From NCBI RefSeq assembly GCF_004331955.1, contig NZ_CP036532.1, positions 744,001 through 808,000 on the forward strand: a stretch of 64,000 bases of DNA, read 5' to 3'. A program made the position numbers and the translations under genes. The notes under the pieces were generated by a model that had not been told where the DNA came from, searched no databases, and worked only from the letters and a program-made list of their open reading frames with translations. The stretch is from Roseitalea porphyridii (lineage in GTDB: Bacteria; Pseudomonadota; Alphaproteobacteria; Rhizobiales; Rhizobiaceae). How positions within the stretch are numbered: position 1 is the first letter of the stretch; each line of letters opens with the position of its first letter. Shown here in pieces: positions 27,242-37,725 of the stretch.

Positions 27242-28360
27242 ATGGCTGATTTGAAACTGACCAAGATCGTCAAGGCCTATGGCGATGTGGAGGTGCTGCA
27301 CGGCATCGACCTCGACATCAAGCGTGGCGAATTCGTCGTCTTCGTCGGCCCTTCGGGCTGCGGCAAGTCGACCCTTCTGCGCACCATTGCCGGGCTCGAG
27401 CGGATCACCGCCGGCACGATGGAGATCGACGGGCAGGTGGTCAACAACATCCCGCCGTCCGAGCGCGGCATCGCGATGGTGTTCCAGACCTACGCGCTCT
27501 ATCCGCACATGACCGTCTACGACAACATGGCTTTCGGCATGCGGCTGGCCAAGAAGTCCAAGGAAGAGATCGAGGAGCGCGTCAAGAACGCCGCCGACAT
27601 CCTCCAGCTCGGCCCCTATCTGGACCGGCTGCCGAAGGCGCTGTCGGGCGGCCAGCGCCAGCGCGTGGCGATCGGCCGGGCGATCTGCCGCGATCCGAAG
27701 GTGTTCCTGTTCGACGAACCGCTGTCGAACCTCGACGCGGCGCTGCGCGTGGCCACCCGCATCGAGATCGCCAAGCTCAACGAATCCATGCCCGACACGA
27801 CGATGATCTACGTCACCCACGACCAGGTCGAGGCGATGACGCTCGCCGACCGGATCGTCGTGCTGCGCGCCGGCTATGTCGAGCAGGTCGGCGCGCCGAT
27901 GGAGCTCTACCACCGTCCGGCCAACCTGTTCGTCGCCCAGTTCATCGGTTCGCCGGCCATGAACATCATGGACGCGACGGTTACCGCGGCCTCGTCGAGC
28001 GGTATCAGCGTCGACGTGCAGAGCGGCGGCAAGGCGACCGTGCCGATCGCAGGCGCCGCGTCGCTGAAGGGCAATGCGGTCAAGCTCGGCGCCCGTCCGG
28101 AGGATCTGCGCATCGCCGCCGATGGCGAGGAGGCGATCATCAACGGCAAGATCGACATCGTCGAGGCGCTCGGCGAGGTCACGCTGCTCTATGTCGACGT
28201 CGAGGGCCATGAAGATCACGTGCTGGCCAAGCTGTCGGGCTATCACGAGGTCGAACGCGGCACCGAGGTCCACCTGACGGCCGATGCCGAACAGCTGCAT
28301 TTGTTCGACGCAGACGGCCAGTCCATGCGCGAGAGCGCCGAAGCCAAAAAGGCCGCCTGA
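27242..28360 (+). CDS. aglK: Alpha-glucoside ABC transporter ATP-binding protein
   Basis: The 372-residue MalK/UgpC-type ATPase energises the AglEFG importer from the cytoplasmic face. It shows Walker A GPSGCGKST, the Q-loop in VFQTYALYPHMTVYDNMAFG, the signature LSGGQRQRVAIG, Walker B VFLFDEPLSNLD and the switch His in YVTHDQVEAMTL. A C-terminal TOBE-like domain includes LGARPEDLRIA. GGGAGGAG precedes the ATG. It is the last gene of the agl operon. Confidence 0.95.
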   Translation: MADLKLTKIVKAYGDVEVLHGIDLDIKRGEFVVFVGPSGCGKSTLLRTIAGLERITAGTMEIDGQVVNNIPPSERGIAMVFQTYALYPHMTVYDNMAFGMRLAKKSKEEIEERVKNAADILQLGPYLDRLPKALSGGQRQRVAIGRAICRDPKVFLFDEPLSNLDAALRVATRIEIAKLNESMPDTTMIYVTHDQVEAMTLADRIVVLRAGYVEQVGAPMELYHRPANLFVAQFIGSPAMNIMDATVTAASSSGISVDVQSGGKATVPIAGAASLKGNAVKLGARPEDLRIAADGEEAIINGKIDIVEALGEVTLLYVDVEGHEDHVLAKLSGYHEVERGTEVHLTADAEQLHLFDADGQSMRESAEAKKAA

Positions 28361-28676
28361 GCGCGGCCCGTTTGAGGCCCTTGCGGGCTGCCACTCGGCG
28401 CCACGAGCGCGAGCGGCGTTCGCCGGCCGCTAACCCTGCCGGCAGTTCCCGCTGTTCGCATCGTCGCAATGGGCGTACTCTGATCACGCATGGAACAGCG
28501 GATCGGCGTCGCAAGCGGCGGTCGGGACGCGCAGCGAAGGGTGAGTCGCGGCATGCGCCGAACAGTGTGCGAGCGGGGTCCGAGCGGCCCGGCGAAAGAT
28601 TTGTCGTCGCCCCTGCGGGCATCAGGCCACGGCTGCCTGGCCGCGGCCGCATCATCATGGTCGCGGGGCTGGGCTC
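28361..28676. other. Intergenic stretch with nothing recognised
   Basis: These 316 bases separate aglK from a lipoprotein gene. Open frames here are short and have no ribosome binding site or recognisable protein features. I see no RNA gene or long inverted repeat. A promoter for the downstream lipoprotein is presumably present but not identifiable with confidence. Confidence 0.5.
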
Positions 28677-29363
28677 ATGCCCGCTAGCGTCTCTCCGGCA
28701 CGGCTCGGCCTGACGCTGGCGTCCCTTGTGGCGGCCGGGCTGGCGCTTGCCGGGTGCGGCGAGAGCGTTTCATGGCACCAGAAGCTGACCGTGACGGTGG
28801 ACACGCCGGACGGTTTCCGCAGCGGCAGCGCGGTGCAGCGCGTGCGCATCTACGACAAGGCCGGCATTCTGGAGCCGATCTTACCGCACGAGGCGCGCGG
28901 GGTCGCCAACGAGGTGACCGGCGAAGCGGTGGTCGTCGACCTGGGCCAGGGCCGCTATATGTTCATGCTGGTTCCCGGCGCTTCGCTCCTGACGCAGCGG
29001 GTACTGGAATGGCCCAAGCCCTGGTTCCCCGACGGAGCGCGGGCGGTGGCACGGTTCGAGGGCGTCGCGCACGTGCCCCCCAATCGGGCGCCAACGCTCG
29101 TCACCTTCACCAGCATCGATGCGCCGAAGACGGTCAAGCGCATCGATCCGGGCAACCTCGCCGCGACGTTCGGCTCCGGCTACCGGCTCCACTCCATCAC
29201 GCTGGAGATCACCGACGAACCGGTGACCGAGGGAAGGGTCGAGCAGGTGCTGGGGTGGTTGCTTACGATTGGCAATGACCAATTGGATGGCGAGCGATAT
29301 CAAGATGCCCGATCGCAACTCTTGGCCAGCCAGCTAAACAGCCTCGATTTCAAGAGGGATTGA
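28677..29363 (+). CDS. Putative lipoprotein
   Basis: The 228-residue protein starts with a lipoprotein signal peptide whose lipobox LALAGC puts the modified Cys at residue 27. The mature part (VSWHQKLTVTVDTPDGFRSG and so on) is rich in beta strands and contains WPKPWFPDGARAVARFEG; I do not recognise a domain. It would be anchored in the inner or outer membrane facing the periplasm. It ends two bases before a truncated open frame at 29366. As I recall, this lipoprotein type is often followed by a lipase-like gene, and here only that gene's start seems to remain. Confidence 0.75.
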   Translation: MPASVSPARLGLTLASLVAAGLALAGCGESVSWHQKLTVTVDTPDGFRSGSAVQRVRIYDKAGILEPILPHEARGVANEVTGEAVVVDLGQGRYMFMLVPGASLLTQRVLEWPKPWFPDGARAVARFEGVAHVPPNRAPTLVTFTSIDAPKTVKRIDPGNLAATFGSGYRLHSITLEITDEPVTEGRVEQVLGWLLTIGNDQLDGERYQDARSQLLASQLNSLDFKRD

Positions 29364-29365
29364 AA

Positions 29366-29419
29366 ATGACGATCTCGAAGGACCTCTTTCTCGCCATTCT
29401 CTCGATGGACGCCTACAAT
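29366..29419 (+). pseudogene. Remnant 5' end of a lipase-like gene
   Basis: Immediately after the lipoprotein gene, with AGAGGG before the ATG, 18 codons read MTISKDLFLAILSMDAYN. From memory this matches the start of alphaproteobacterial lipase-like (DUF2974-type) proteins, where the text continues with a RGY-type segment. Here the frame instead runs into the antisense of the dehydratase gene ending at 29422 and stops at 29566 without sensible protein sequence. I infer that a deletion or rearrangement brought the dehydratase's 3' end up to codon 18. The family assignment is from memory and not checked. Confidence 0.45.
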
Positions 29420-29421
29420 CC

Positions 29422-31221
29422 TCAATGGCTGTCGCGCGGCAGGCCTTTCGACTGGGCGATGGCCCGATATTTCCCGGCCGGCTCGAGCACCATGCCCTCG
29501 TCGAGCTGGCCCACCATGGCGCGCTGGATTTCCTGCCATGGCGTCTGCGCCTCGGGGAACGGGTAGCCGCCCTTTTCGGCGAGCGCGGCGCGCCGGCTTT
29601 CGAGTTCGGCCTCATCGAGCAGCACGTCGACCCGACCGGCCTTCAGATCGACCCTGAGCCGGTCGCCGTTCTCGAGCAGCGCCAGCCCGCCGCCGGCCGC
29701 CGCCTCGGGCGAGGCGTTCAGAATGGACGGCGAGCCGGACGTGCCCGACTGGCGCCCGTCGCCGATGCAGGGCAGGGAGGTGATGCCGCGCCTGATCAGC
29801 GCGTCCGGCGGGCGCATGTTGACCACTTCGGCGCCGCCCGGATAGCCGATCGGCCCCGCCCCGCGCATGACCAGGATCGTGTTCTCGTCGATCCCCTCCG
29901 CCGGATCGTCGATGCGCGCGTGATAGTCCTCCGGCCCGTCGAAAACGGCCACCTTGCCCTCGAACGCATCGGGGTCGTCCGGGTTGGAAAGGTAGCGCTT
30001 GCGGAACGCGTCCGAGATCACCGAGGTCTTCATGATCGCCGAGCGGAACAGATTGCCGCTCAGGTCGATGAAGCCGGCCTCGGCCTTCAGCGCCTTGCCG
30101 AGCGGCCGGATCACGTCCTCGTTCAGGTTCGCCGCATTGGCGCAGTTCTCGGCGATGGTCCTGCCGTTGATCGTCGGCGCGTCCGGATGCGGCAGAAGAT
30201 CGTTGCGGATCAGTTCTGCGATCACCGCCGGCACGCCGCCGGCGCGGTGATAGTCCTCGCCCAGATAGGCGCCGGCCGGCTGCAGGTTGACCAGCAGCGG
30301 GATCGTGTGGCCCAGCCGCTGCCAGTCCGCCGGCGTCAGTTCGATCCCCAGATGCCGGGCGAGACCGTTCAGATGGATCGGCGCGTTCGACGAGCCGCCG
30401 ATCGCCGAATTGACGACGATCGCGTTCTCGAAGGCGCGCCGCGTCATGATCGCCGCCGGCGCGCGGTCCTCGAGCACCGTCTCGACCGCCATCCGGCCGG
30501 TCTCGAAGGCCATCTGGCCGCGCTCGCGATAGGGCGCAGGGATCGCCGCCGATCCGGGAAGCTGCATGCCGAGCGCCTCGGCCAGCGAGTTCATCGTCGT
30601 CGCGGTTCCCATCGTGTTGCAATAGCCGACCGACGGCGCCGAGGCGGCGGCCGCGTCCATGAACTGGTCGTAGTCGATCTCGCCGGCAGCGAGCTTTTCA
30701 CGGTATTCCCAGATGATCGTGCCCGAACCGGCGCGCTTGCCCCGGTGCCATCCGTTGAGCATCGGGCCGACCGAAAGCGCGATCGCGGGAATGTTGACCG
30801 TGGCGGCGGCCATCAGCAGCGCCGGCGTGGTCTTGTCGCAGCCGATCGTCAGCACCGCGCCGTCGATCGGATAACCATACAGCACCTCGACGCAGGACAG
30901 GTACTGCAGGTTCCGGTCGAGCGCGGCGGTCGGCCGCTTGCCGGTCTCCTGGATGGGATGGACGGGAAACTCCAGCGGCACGCCGCCGGCCGCGATGATG
31001 CCGTCGCGCACCCGCTTGGCCAGCTCCACATGGTGCCGGTTGCAGGGCGCCAGATCCGAACCGGTCTGGGCGATGCCGATGATCGGCTTGCCCGACTGCA
31101 GCTCCTCGCGCGTGATGCCGTAGTTCAGATAGCGCTCAAGATAGAGCGCGGTCATGTCCGGATTTTCGGGATTGTCGAACCAGGCCTGGCTGCGCAGCTT
31201 GGTGGTTTGCTTGATCGTCAT
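29422..31221 (-). CDS. IlvD/Edd family dehydratase (sugar-acid dehydratase type)
   Basis: The 599-residue Fe-S dehydratase belongs to the dihydroxy-acid / 6-phosphogluconate / pentonate dehydratase family. Cluster ligands are expected in [29 protein letters not shown] and [20 protein letters not shown]. The C-terminal domain contains [16 protein letters not shown]. The opening [21 protein letters not shown] is typical of the L-arabonate and D-xylonate branch rather than of branched-chain amino acid synthesis. I chose the ATG at 31221, since [15 protein letters not shown] is the usual N-terminus. It stands alone; the sugar acid used is uncertain. Confidence 0.88.
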   Translation of the reverse strand: MTIKQTTKLRSQAWFDNPENPDMTALYLERYLNYGITREELQSGKPIIGIAQTGSDLAPCNRHHVELAKRVRDGIIAAGGVPLEFPVHPIQETGKRPTAALDRNLQYLSCVEVLYGYPIDGAVLTIGCDKTTPALLMAAATVNIPAIALSVGPMLNGWHRGKRAGSGTIIWEYREKLAAGEIDYDQFMDAAAASAPSVGYCNTMGTATTMNSLAEALGMQLPGSAAIPAPYRERGQMAFETGRMAVETVLEDRAPAAIMTRRAFENAIVVNSAIGGSSNAPIHLNGLARHLGIELTPADWQRLGHTIPLLVNLQPAGAYLGEDYHRAGGVPAVIAELIRNDLLPHPDAPTINGRTIAENCANAANLNEDVIRPLGKALKAEAGFIDLSGNLFRSAIMKTSVISDAFRKRYLSNPDDPDAFEGKVAVFDGPEDYHARIDDPAEGIDENTILVMRGAGPIGYPGGAEVVNMRPPDALIRRGITSLPCIGDGRQSGTSGSPSILNASPEAAAGGGLALLENGDRLRVDLKAGRVDVLLDEAELESRRAALAEKGGYPFPEAQTPWQEIQRAMVGQLDEGMVLEPAGKYRAIAQSKGLPRDSH

Positions 31222-31266
31222 GGCGTTTCCCCTTCGGCCTACGGGTAGGCACAAAGGGGGCGCCGA

Positions 31267-31479
31267 TCAAGCGTCCCCCGTCCGGTATTCGAGGATGTCG
31301 CCGGGCTGGCAGTCGAGCGCGGCGCAGATCTTGTCGAGCGTCTCGAAGCGCACGCCCTTCACCTTGCCCGACCTCAACAGCGACACGTTCTGTTCGGTGA
31401 TGCCGACGCGCTCGGCCAGTTCCTTCGAGCGCATCTTGCGCCGGGCCAGCATGACATCGAGATTGACGATGATCGCCAT
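31267..31479 (-). CDS. XRE-family regulator (YozG-like)
   Basis: The 70-residue protein is little more than a Cro/C1-type helix-turn-helix: MLARRKMRSKELAERVGITE, then QNVSLLRSGKVKGVRFETLD and the closing ICAALDCQPGDILEY. It starts two bases after the DUF2975 membrane gene ends, a pairing common in bacteria. It probably represses its own operon at the AT-rich inverted repeat 32050-32076. Confidence 0.88.
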   Translation of the reverse strand: MAIIVNLDVMLARRKMRSKELAERVGITEQNVSLLRSGKVKGVRFETLDKICAALDCQPGDILEYRTGDA

Positions 31480-31481
31480 GG

Positions 31482-32027
31482 TCACACGAACGCCCGGTTT
31501 TCCGCCTCGATCGCCGCGGCGACCGAAAGTACGTGGCCGATCGCGAACAGCACGCCGGCCAGGAGCAGCGGGAAGAGCTGGTCGCTCGAAAGGCCGATCG
31601 CCAGTTGCCGTTCGCCGACCGGATTGTTGAGCGTCAGCAGAAGGATGCTGAGCGTGTGCGCGATTGCGCTCCAGACCGCGGCCAGAACGAACGCGCCGCC
31701 CGCCCGCCGCATCAGGTCTGCGGTGCGTGACGAGACGAGATCGCCCTTCCTGAACGCGCCGAACAGCGCCCAGAGGGCATGAAGCGCATAGGCGATCAAC
31801 GCGATCGTCGGCGCGTTGACGAGAACCGCCATGACGGCCTGCGTCATGGTGATCCGCTCGGCATGGACATAACCGCCGTCGAAGAAGGTGGCGAGGGCGC
31901 CCGGCTCGGCCATGACGCGCATCGCCGCATCGGCCGAGCCGATCAGCACCAGCACGATCGCTCCGACGCAGAACCACTGCATGGTCCGGCTGACGCGCAC
32001 GAGTTCTCGGGGAGGTTCCTGTTGCAT
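31482..32027 (-). CDS. DUF2975 family membrane protein
   Basis: The 181-residue inner-membrane protein has four predicted helices: MQWFCVGAIVLVLIGSADAA, ALIAYALHALWALFGAF, AAVWSAIAHTLSILLLTL and LFPLLLAGVLFAIGHVL. The arrangement matches DUF2975 proteins that accompany small XRE regulators. The ATG at 32027 follows AGGAATT and is preferred over an in-frame ATG at 32051. No biochemical role is established for the family. Confidence 0.8.
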   Translation of the reverse strand: MQQEPPRELVRVSRTMQWFCVGAIVLVLIGSADAAMRVMAEPGALATFFDGGYVHAERITMTQAVMAVLVNAPTIALIAYALHALWALFGAFRKGDLVSSRTADLMRRAGGAFVLAAVWSAIAHTLSILLLTLNNPVGERQLAIGLSSDQLFPLLLAGVLFAIGHVLSVAAAIEAENRAFV

Positions 32028-32049
32028 GTGAATTCCTGACAAGGCTTGC

Positions 32050-32076
32050 ATTAATTATCGCAAAACAATAATTAAT
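32050..32076. promoter_or_regulatory. AT-rich inverted repeat in divergent promoter
   Basis: ATTAATTAT (32050-32058) and ATAATTAAT (32068-32076) are perfect inverted arms around a 9-base centre, between the divergent DUF2975-XRE operon and the lipoprotein gene at 32088. It is a good candidate operator for the XRE regulator and would overlap the lipoprotein promoter too. Confidence 0.5.
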
Positions 32077-32087
32077 AGTGGAATTTC

Positions 32088-32710
32088 ATGAACGCAAGAG
32101 GATTCTTCACCGTGTCACCGAAACCGTCCCGATCCCTCAGCGCCATCGCCCTTGGCGGGCTCGTCGCGCTTGCGGGTTGCCTGACGACGCCGCCCTCGTC
32201 CATGCTCGAACTGTCGCGGCTGAGCCCGCTCAAAGCCGATCCCGGCGCGATCCGGCTTGCGGCGCGGCTGCCCGACCCGCTGCAGGTCCGCGACGGCGAC
32301 ATAAGGTTGCGCATCAGCTTTGACGGCGGCACCGACGCGACCCGTCTGGTCGAGGAATATGCCGCGATCATCGTCGATGCGCCGGCGGGCACGCCCGGCA
32401 TCGCGCCGGGCTCCGCCGGGGAGCGTACCTATGTCGCAGCGCTCAGTGGCGAGGATGCGGAGAGCCTGCGCGCCGTCCAGCGGCGCATCCGGGATTGGCG
32501 GGCAGGCGGCATGGAAGGAGAGGGGCAACTGGCCGTGAGCGCGACCGCCTGCGCGGCGGGACCATTGCCGGACGGGCCGATCCGTCTGACCACATGGATG
32601 CGCACCGAGCCCGACGCGCCGTTCTTCGTGCTGACCCGGGGCGTCGATCTGCGCCGGCAGATCGAACGCCGCGGCGCGCCGGCCGACGCGATCGAGCGGT
32701 GCGCTTCCGG

Positions 32711-32714
<4 letters not shown>
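32088..32714 (+). CDS. Putative lipoprotein
   Basis: The 208-residue protein has a lipoprotein signal ([16 protein letters not shown], modified Cys at residue 31). The mature part opens with [21 protein letters not shown] do not recognise its domain. Two cysteines near the C-terminus ([15 protein letters not shown]) might form a disulfide in the periplasm. The stop overlaps the end of the convergent pgi gene by a few bases. Confidence 0.75.
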
Positions 32715-34351
<1,637 letters not shown>

Positions 34352-34430
34352 CGGCGGGCCCCGTTGCTGGAGCCCGCCCAATATCAGACGCGGCCGGTCA
34401 GGTCATCGGCCAATGCGGGGATCGGCCCCG

Positions 34431-36161
34431 TCAGCGCAGTTCGCGGCGCAGGATCTTGCCGACATTGGTCTTCGGCAACTCGTCCCGGAACTCGATATGC
34501 TTGGGCCGCTTGTAGTTGGTCAGGTGCTGGGCGCAGTGGTCCTTGACGTCCTTCTCGGTCACGCCGTCATGGGCGCGCACGACGAACAGCTTGACCGATT
34601 CGCCCGAATGCTCGTCCGGCACGCCGACCGCGGCCGCTTCCACCACGCCCTCGCAGCCGGCCGCCACTTCCTCGATCTCGTTGGGATAGACGTTGAAGCC
34701 CGACACCAGGATCATGTCCTTCTTGCGGTCGACGATCTTGGTGTAGCCCTCCTCGTTCATGAAGCCCATGTCGCCCGAGCGGAAGAAGCCGTCATGGGTC
34801 ATCACCTTTTCGGTCTCGTCGGGACGGTTCCAGTAGCCGGCCATCACCTGCGGCCCACGAATGCAGATTTCGCCCACCTCGCCGACGGGCAGGACGTTGC
34901 CGTCGTCGTCGCGGATCGAGATGTCGGTCGACGGCATCGGCAGGCCGATCGTGCCGGTGAATTTGGTCGCGTCGAGCCGGTTTCCGGTGGCCACCGGCGA
35001 GGTTTCCGAAAGGCCGTAGCCCTCGGTGATCATGCAGCCGGTCAGGTCGTACCAGCGGTCGGCGACGGGCTTCTGCACGGCCATGCCGCCGCCGAAGGTC
35101 ATGCGCAGGTGCGAGAAGTCGAGCTTCCGGAATTCATCATTGTTCAAGAGCGCGTTGAACAGCGTGTTCAGGCCCGGGAAGAAGTGGAACTGGTGGTTGC
35201 CCAGCTCCTTGACGAAGGCCGGAATGTCGCGCGGGTTGGGGATCAGGATGTTGTGCCCGCCCTCCTTGATGCCGACGAACGCGTTCACCGTGAGCGCGAA
35301 GATGTGATACAGCGGCAGCGCGCAGATATAGTTGATTTCGTTCGGCTTTCCCTTGGCGCGATAGCCGACGTCCAGCCAGGTCGAGCACTGCTCGATGTTG
35401 GCGAGGATGTTGGCGTGGGTCAGCGTCGCCCCCTTGGAGACGCCCGTCGTGCCGCCGGTATATTGCAGGAACGCCACGTCCTCGTGGCCGAGTTCGGGCC
35501 GGTTCGGGCGCTTGCCCTGCGCGGCGGCCAGCGCCGCCTTGAACTTGTGATGGCCGTCGATGTGCCAGGCCGGCACCATCTTCTTGACCCGCCGCACGAC
35601 CAGATTGACGATATGGCCCTTCAGCCCCATCAGGTCGCCCATGGCGGTCACGAAGACATGGCTCACCTGGGTGCGCTTGACCACCTGCTGCAGCGTGTTT
35701 GCGAAATTCTCCAGGATCACGATCGCCTTGGCGCCCGAATCGTTGAGCTGGTGCTCGAGTTCGCGCGGCGTATAGAGCGGGTTGACGTTGACCACCGTCA
35801 GTCCGGCCCGCAGCACGCCGGCCATCGCCACCGGATATTGCAGGATGTTGGGCATCATCAGCGCGACGCGGTCGCCCTTTTGAAGGCCGAGCGACTGCAG
35901 ATGCGCGGCGAACGCGTTCGAGGCCGCGTCCAGTTCGCCGTAGGTGATCGACTTGCCCATGCACGAGAAGGCGGCCCGATCGGCATAGTGCGCAAACGAC
36001 GCGTCGAGCAGGTCGGCGATCGAGGCGTGGGCCAGCGGGCCGATCTCGGCCGGCGTGCCCTCGGGATAGGATTTCAGCCAGATGCGGTCGAGGCCTGAGC
36101 CGCCCGTGTCCTGTTCGGGCGCTGCGGTCTCGGCGGCACGGGTAGCGGCGGTTTCTGCCAT
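34431..36161 (-). CDS. Long-chain fatty-acid CoA ligase
   Basis: The 576-residue adenylate-forming enzyme activates a fatty acid with ATP and CoA. The AMP-binding P-loop-like motif YTGGTTGVSKGATLTH is complete. The fatty-acyl-CoA synthetase signature is seen around GYGLSETSPVATGNRLD, and the C-terminal domain has DRKKDMILVSGFNVYPNEIE and the catalytic Lys in LPKTNVGKILRRELR. Size and motifs fit FadD. The ATG at 36161 follows GGAGGAAAC. Confidence 0.92.
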   Translation of the reverse strand: MAETAATRAAETAAPEQDTGGSGLDRIWLKSYPEGTPAEIGPLAHASIADLLDASFAHYADRAAFSCMGKSITYGELDAASNAFAAHLQSLGLQKGDRVALMMPNILQYPVAMAGVLRAGLTVVNVNPLYTPRELEHQLNDSGAKAIVILENFANTLQQVVKRTQVSHVFVTAMGDLMGLKGHIVNLVVRRVKKMVPAWHIDGHHKFKAALAAAQGKRPNRPELGHEDVAFLQYTGGTTGVSKGATLTHANILANIEQCSTWLDVGYRAKGKPNEINYICALPLYHIFALTVNAFVGIKEGGHNILIPNPRDIPAFVKELGNHQFHFFPGLNTLFNALLNNDEFRKLDFSHLRMTFGGGMAVQKPVADRWYDLTGCMITEGYGLSETSPVATGNRLDATKFTGTIGLPMPSTDISIRDDDGNVLPVGEVGEICIRGPQVMAGYWNRPDETEKVMTHDGFFRSGDMGFMNEEGYTKIVDRKKDMILVSGFNVYPNEIEEVAAGCEGVVEAAAVGVPDEHSGESVKLFVVRAHDGVTEKDVKDHCAQHLTNYKRPKHIEFRDELPKTNVGKILRRELR

Positions 36162-36357
36162 AGTTTCCTCCCAACTATGATGTGACGCGCACCGAACCGA
36201 TGCCGGACCACATGGCAAACGGCCGGCCGCTCGAACCGCGCCGGCCTCCCCGCAAGGGCGGGATTGTCATCGATCAGTCATAGTGGGATTAGCCGAAAGT
36301 CGCAAGCAATTCTGACGTAAACGTCAATGGCGATCGGCAGGGGCGGGACGCACCCCG

Positions 36358-36903
36358 TCAGAACCCGCCATGCTCGTCCAGATGCGCCTTTTCGGCCTCG
36401 GTCGTCTGCCGGCCGAGCACCGCGTTGCGATGCGGAAACCGGCCGAACCGGGCGATCACGTCGCGATGCAGCTTGGCGTATTTGATGCCCTGTTCCTTGC
36501 CCAGGGCCTCGAACAGGGCGACGCACCGTTCCTGGTGCGCAAGATCCTCGGAATGCATGAACGGCATGTACAGAAAGTGCCGTTCGTCCTCCGAAAGCGC
36601 CGCATCATGGCCCTCCGAAAGCGCCACCTCGGCGACCGTGAGCGCCTTGGCGTCGCTTTCGTAGGCGCGCGGGCTGTCGCGGAACATGTTGCGGGGAAAC
36701 TGGTCCAGCACGATCACGGCGGCCAGCGCCGCCTTCGGCGATGCGGCGAGCGCCGCCACTGGCTCGGCCCTCGCCGTCTGATAGGTCGCCATGAAGCGCG
36801 CGGTGATCGTCGCGTCGACGGCGGCGTCCTTCTTGAACCACTGCTCCTGTGTCAGTTCGCCGAACCAGAAGTCCAGCACGGTCTCGGACCAGTGCGCCAC
36901 CAT
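36358..36903 (-). CDS. DUF924 family protein
   Basis: The 181-residue soluble helical protein has all the DUF924 landmarks: VLDFWFGELTQEQWFKKD, AVIVLDQFPRNMFRDSPRAY, FLYMPFMHSEDLAHQERCV and HRDVIARFGRFPHRNAVLGR. The fold is TPR-like; function is not established. Two adjacent ATGs (36906 and 36903) follow GGGAG, and I prefer 36903 for spacing. It is the last clearly chromosomal gene before the mobile element begins. Confidence 0.9.
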   Translation of the reverse strand: MVAHWSETVLDFWFGELTQEQWFKKDAAVDATITARFMATYQTARAEPVAALAASPKAALAAVIVLDQFPRNMFRDSPRAYESDAKALTVAEVALSEGHDAALSEDERHFLYMPFMHSEDLAHQERCVALFEALGKEQGIKYAKLHRDVIARFGRFPHRNAVLGRQTTEAEKAHLDEHGGF

Positions 36904-37266
36904 CATCGTTCTCCCGCCGCAAAGCCAATCGTCACCGCACGCTCCGGCCGCGTGCCCGGTCGCGCGATGATTGAAGACCGTGGCGGGCAAAAGCAAGTGC
37001 CGCGCGCACGAGAGGTCGCGGGAAGGGCGGCGGTGAGCGATGCAAGGCCGGAGACTGGCGCGCCCGGACGGAGAAAGTTCAAACGCGCTTTTCGAGACTT
37101 TAGAGACATGGGAAGGTATCCTCAAAACCGAAAAAATCAGTTTCCAGACTGATGCGCGCGCTACCATTTCAGAGACTGCGACAGATCGCGAAAAACGAAG
37201 TCAGAAACCGGCAACGCAGCGCCGGTCACGCAAGCTCTCCGGTCCTCAGTTGCGGGGGCCATCGCG
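36904..37266. other. Element boundary region with candidate oriT hairpin
   Basis: These 363 bases separate the last chromosomal gene from mobC and hold no convincing gene. ATCAGT (37136-37141) and ACTGAT (37148-37153) form a perfect inverted repeat with a 6-base loop. CGGC/GCCG arms lie further on, around 37210. Directly upstream of mobC and the relaxase gene is where an origin of transfer normally sits. I see no nick sequence I can name and no integrase or attachment repeat, so both oriT and the left boundary are inferred. Confidence 0.35.
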
Positions 37267-37725
37267 ATGAACCAGGTCCCTCAGAAAATTCAGGCGAATG
37301 CACCGCGCATCCGGAATGATTTCGTTTCCGCTGCGAGTGAAAAAGACGTCCGGCGGCGAAAGAGACCCTCCCCGATCACATGGCGCGTGACGGAAGAAGA
37401 GCGTGAAAAGCTCAAATGCCTCGCCGAAGGCATGCCCGTCAGCGCGTATATCCGCCAATGCGTTTTCGGGAAGGATGCGGTGCGGCGCAAACGCCGAAGC
37501 CATACCCCGGTGCAGGACCAGGAAGCATTGGCCAAGATTCTTGCCATGCTGGGGGCGTCACGCATCGCCAACAATCTGAACCAGCTTGCCTACCACGCGA
37601 ACACGGGATCGCTGCTTCTGGACGAGCACACGCTCGGCCAAATCAATGAAGCCTACGACCACGTGTGCGCCATGCGCGAACTGCTGATCCAAACCCTTGG
37701 CCTGGTGGAAGACCGCAAACAATGA
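37267..37725 (+). CDS. MobC-like mobilization (relaxosome accessory) protein
   Basis: The 152-residue basic protein has the MobC pattern: a ribbon-helix-helix-like segment (ITWRVTEEEREKLKCLAEGM, then PVSAYIRQCVFG) followed by the MobC motif around GASRIANNLNQLAYHANTGS. Such proteins bind the origin of transfer and help the relaxase open the strands. It overlaps the relaxase gene by four bases (ATGA), so the two are coupled. Confidence 0.85.
   Translation: MNQVPQKIQANAPRIRNDFVSAASEKDVRRRKRPSPITWRVTEEEREKLKCLAEGMPVSAYIRQCVFGKDAVRRKRRSHTPVQDQEALAKILAMLGASRIANNLNQLAYHANTGSLLLDEHTLGQINEAYDHVCAMRELLIQTLGLVEDRKQ

Noticed and set aside
28372-28713. Open frame after aglK
   Set aside because: Arg/Ser-rich, no ribosome binding site, and it overlaps the start of the well-supported lipoprotein gene in another frame.
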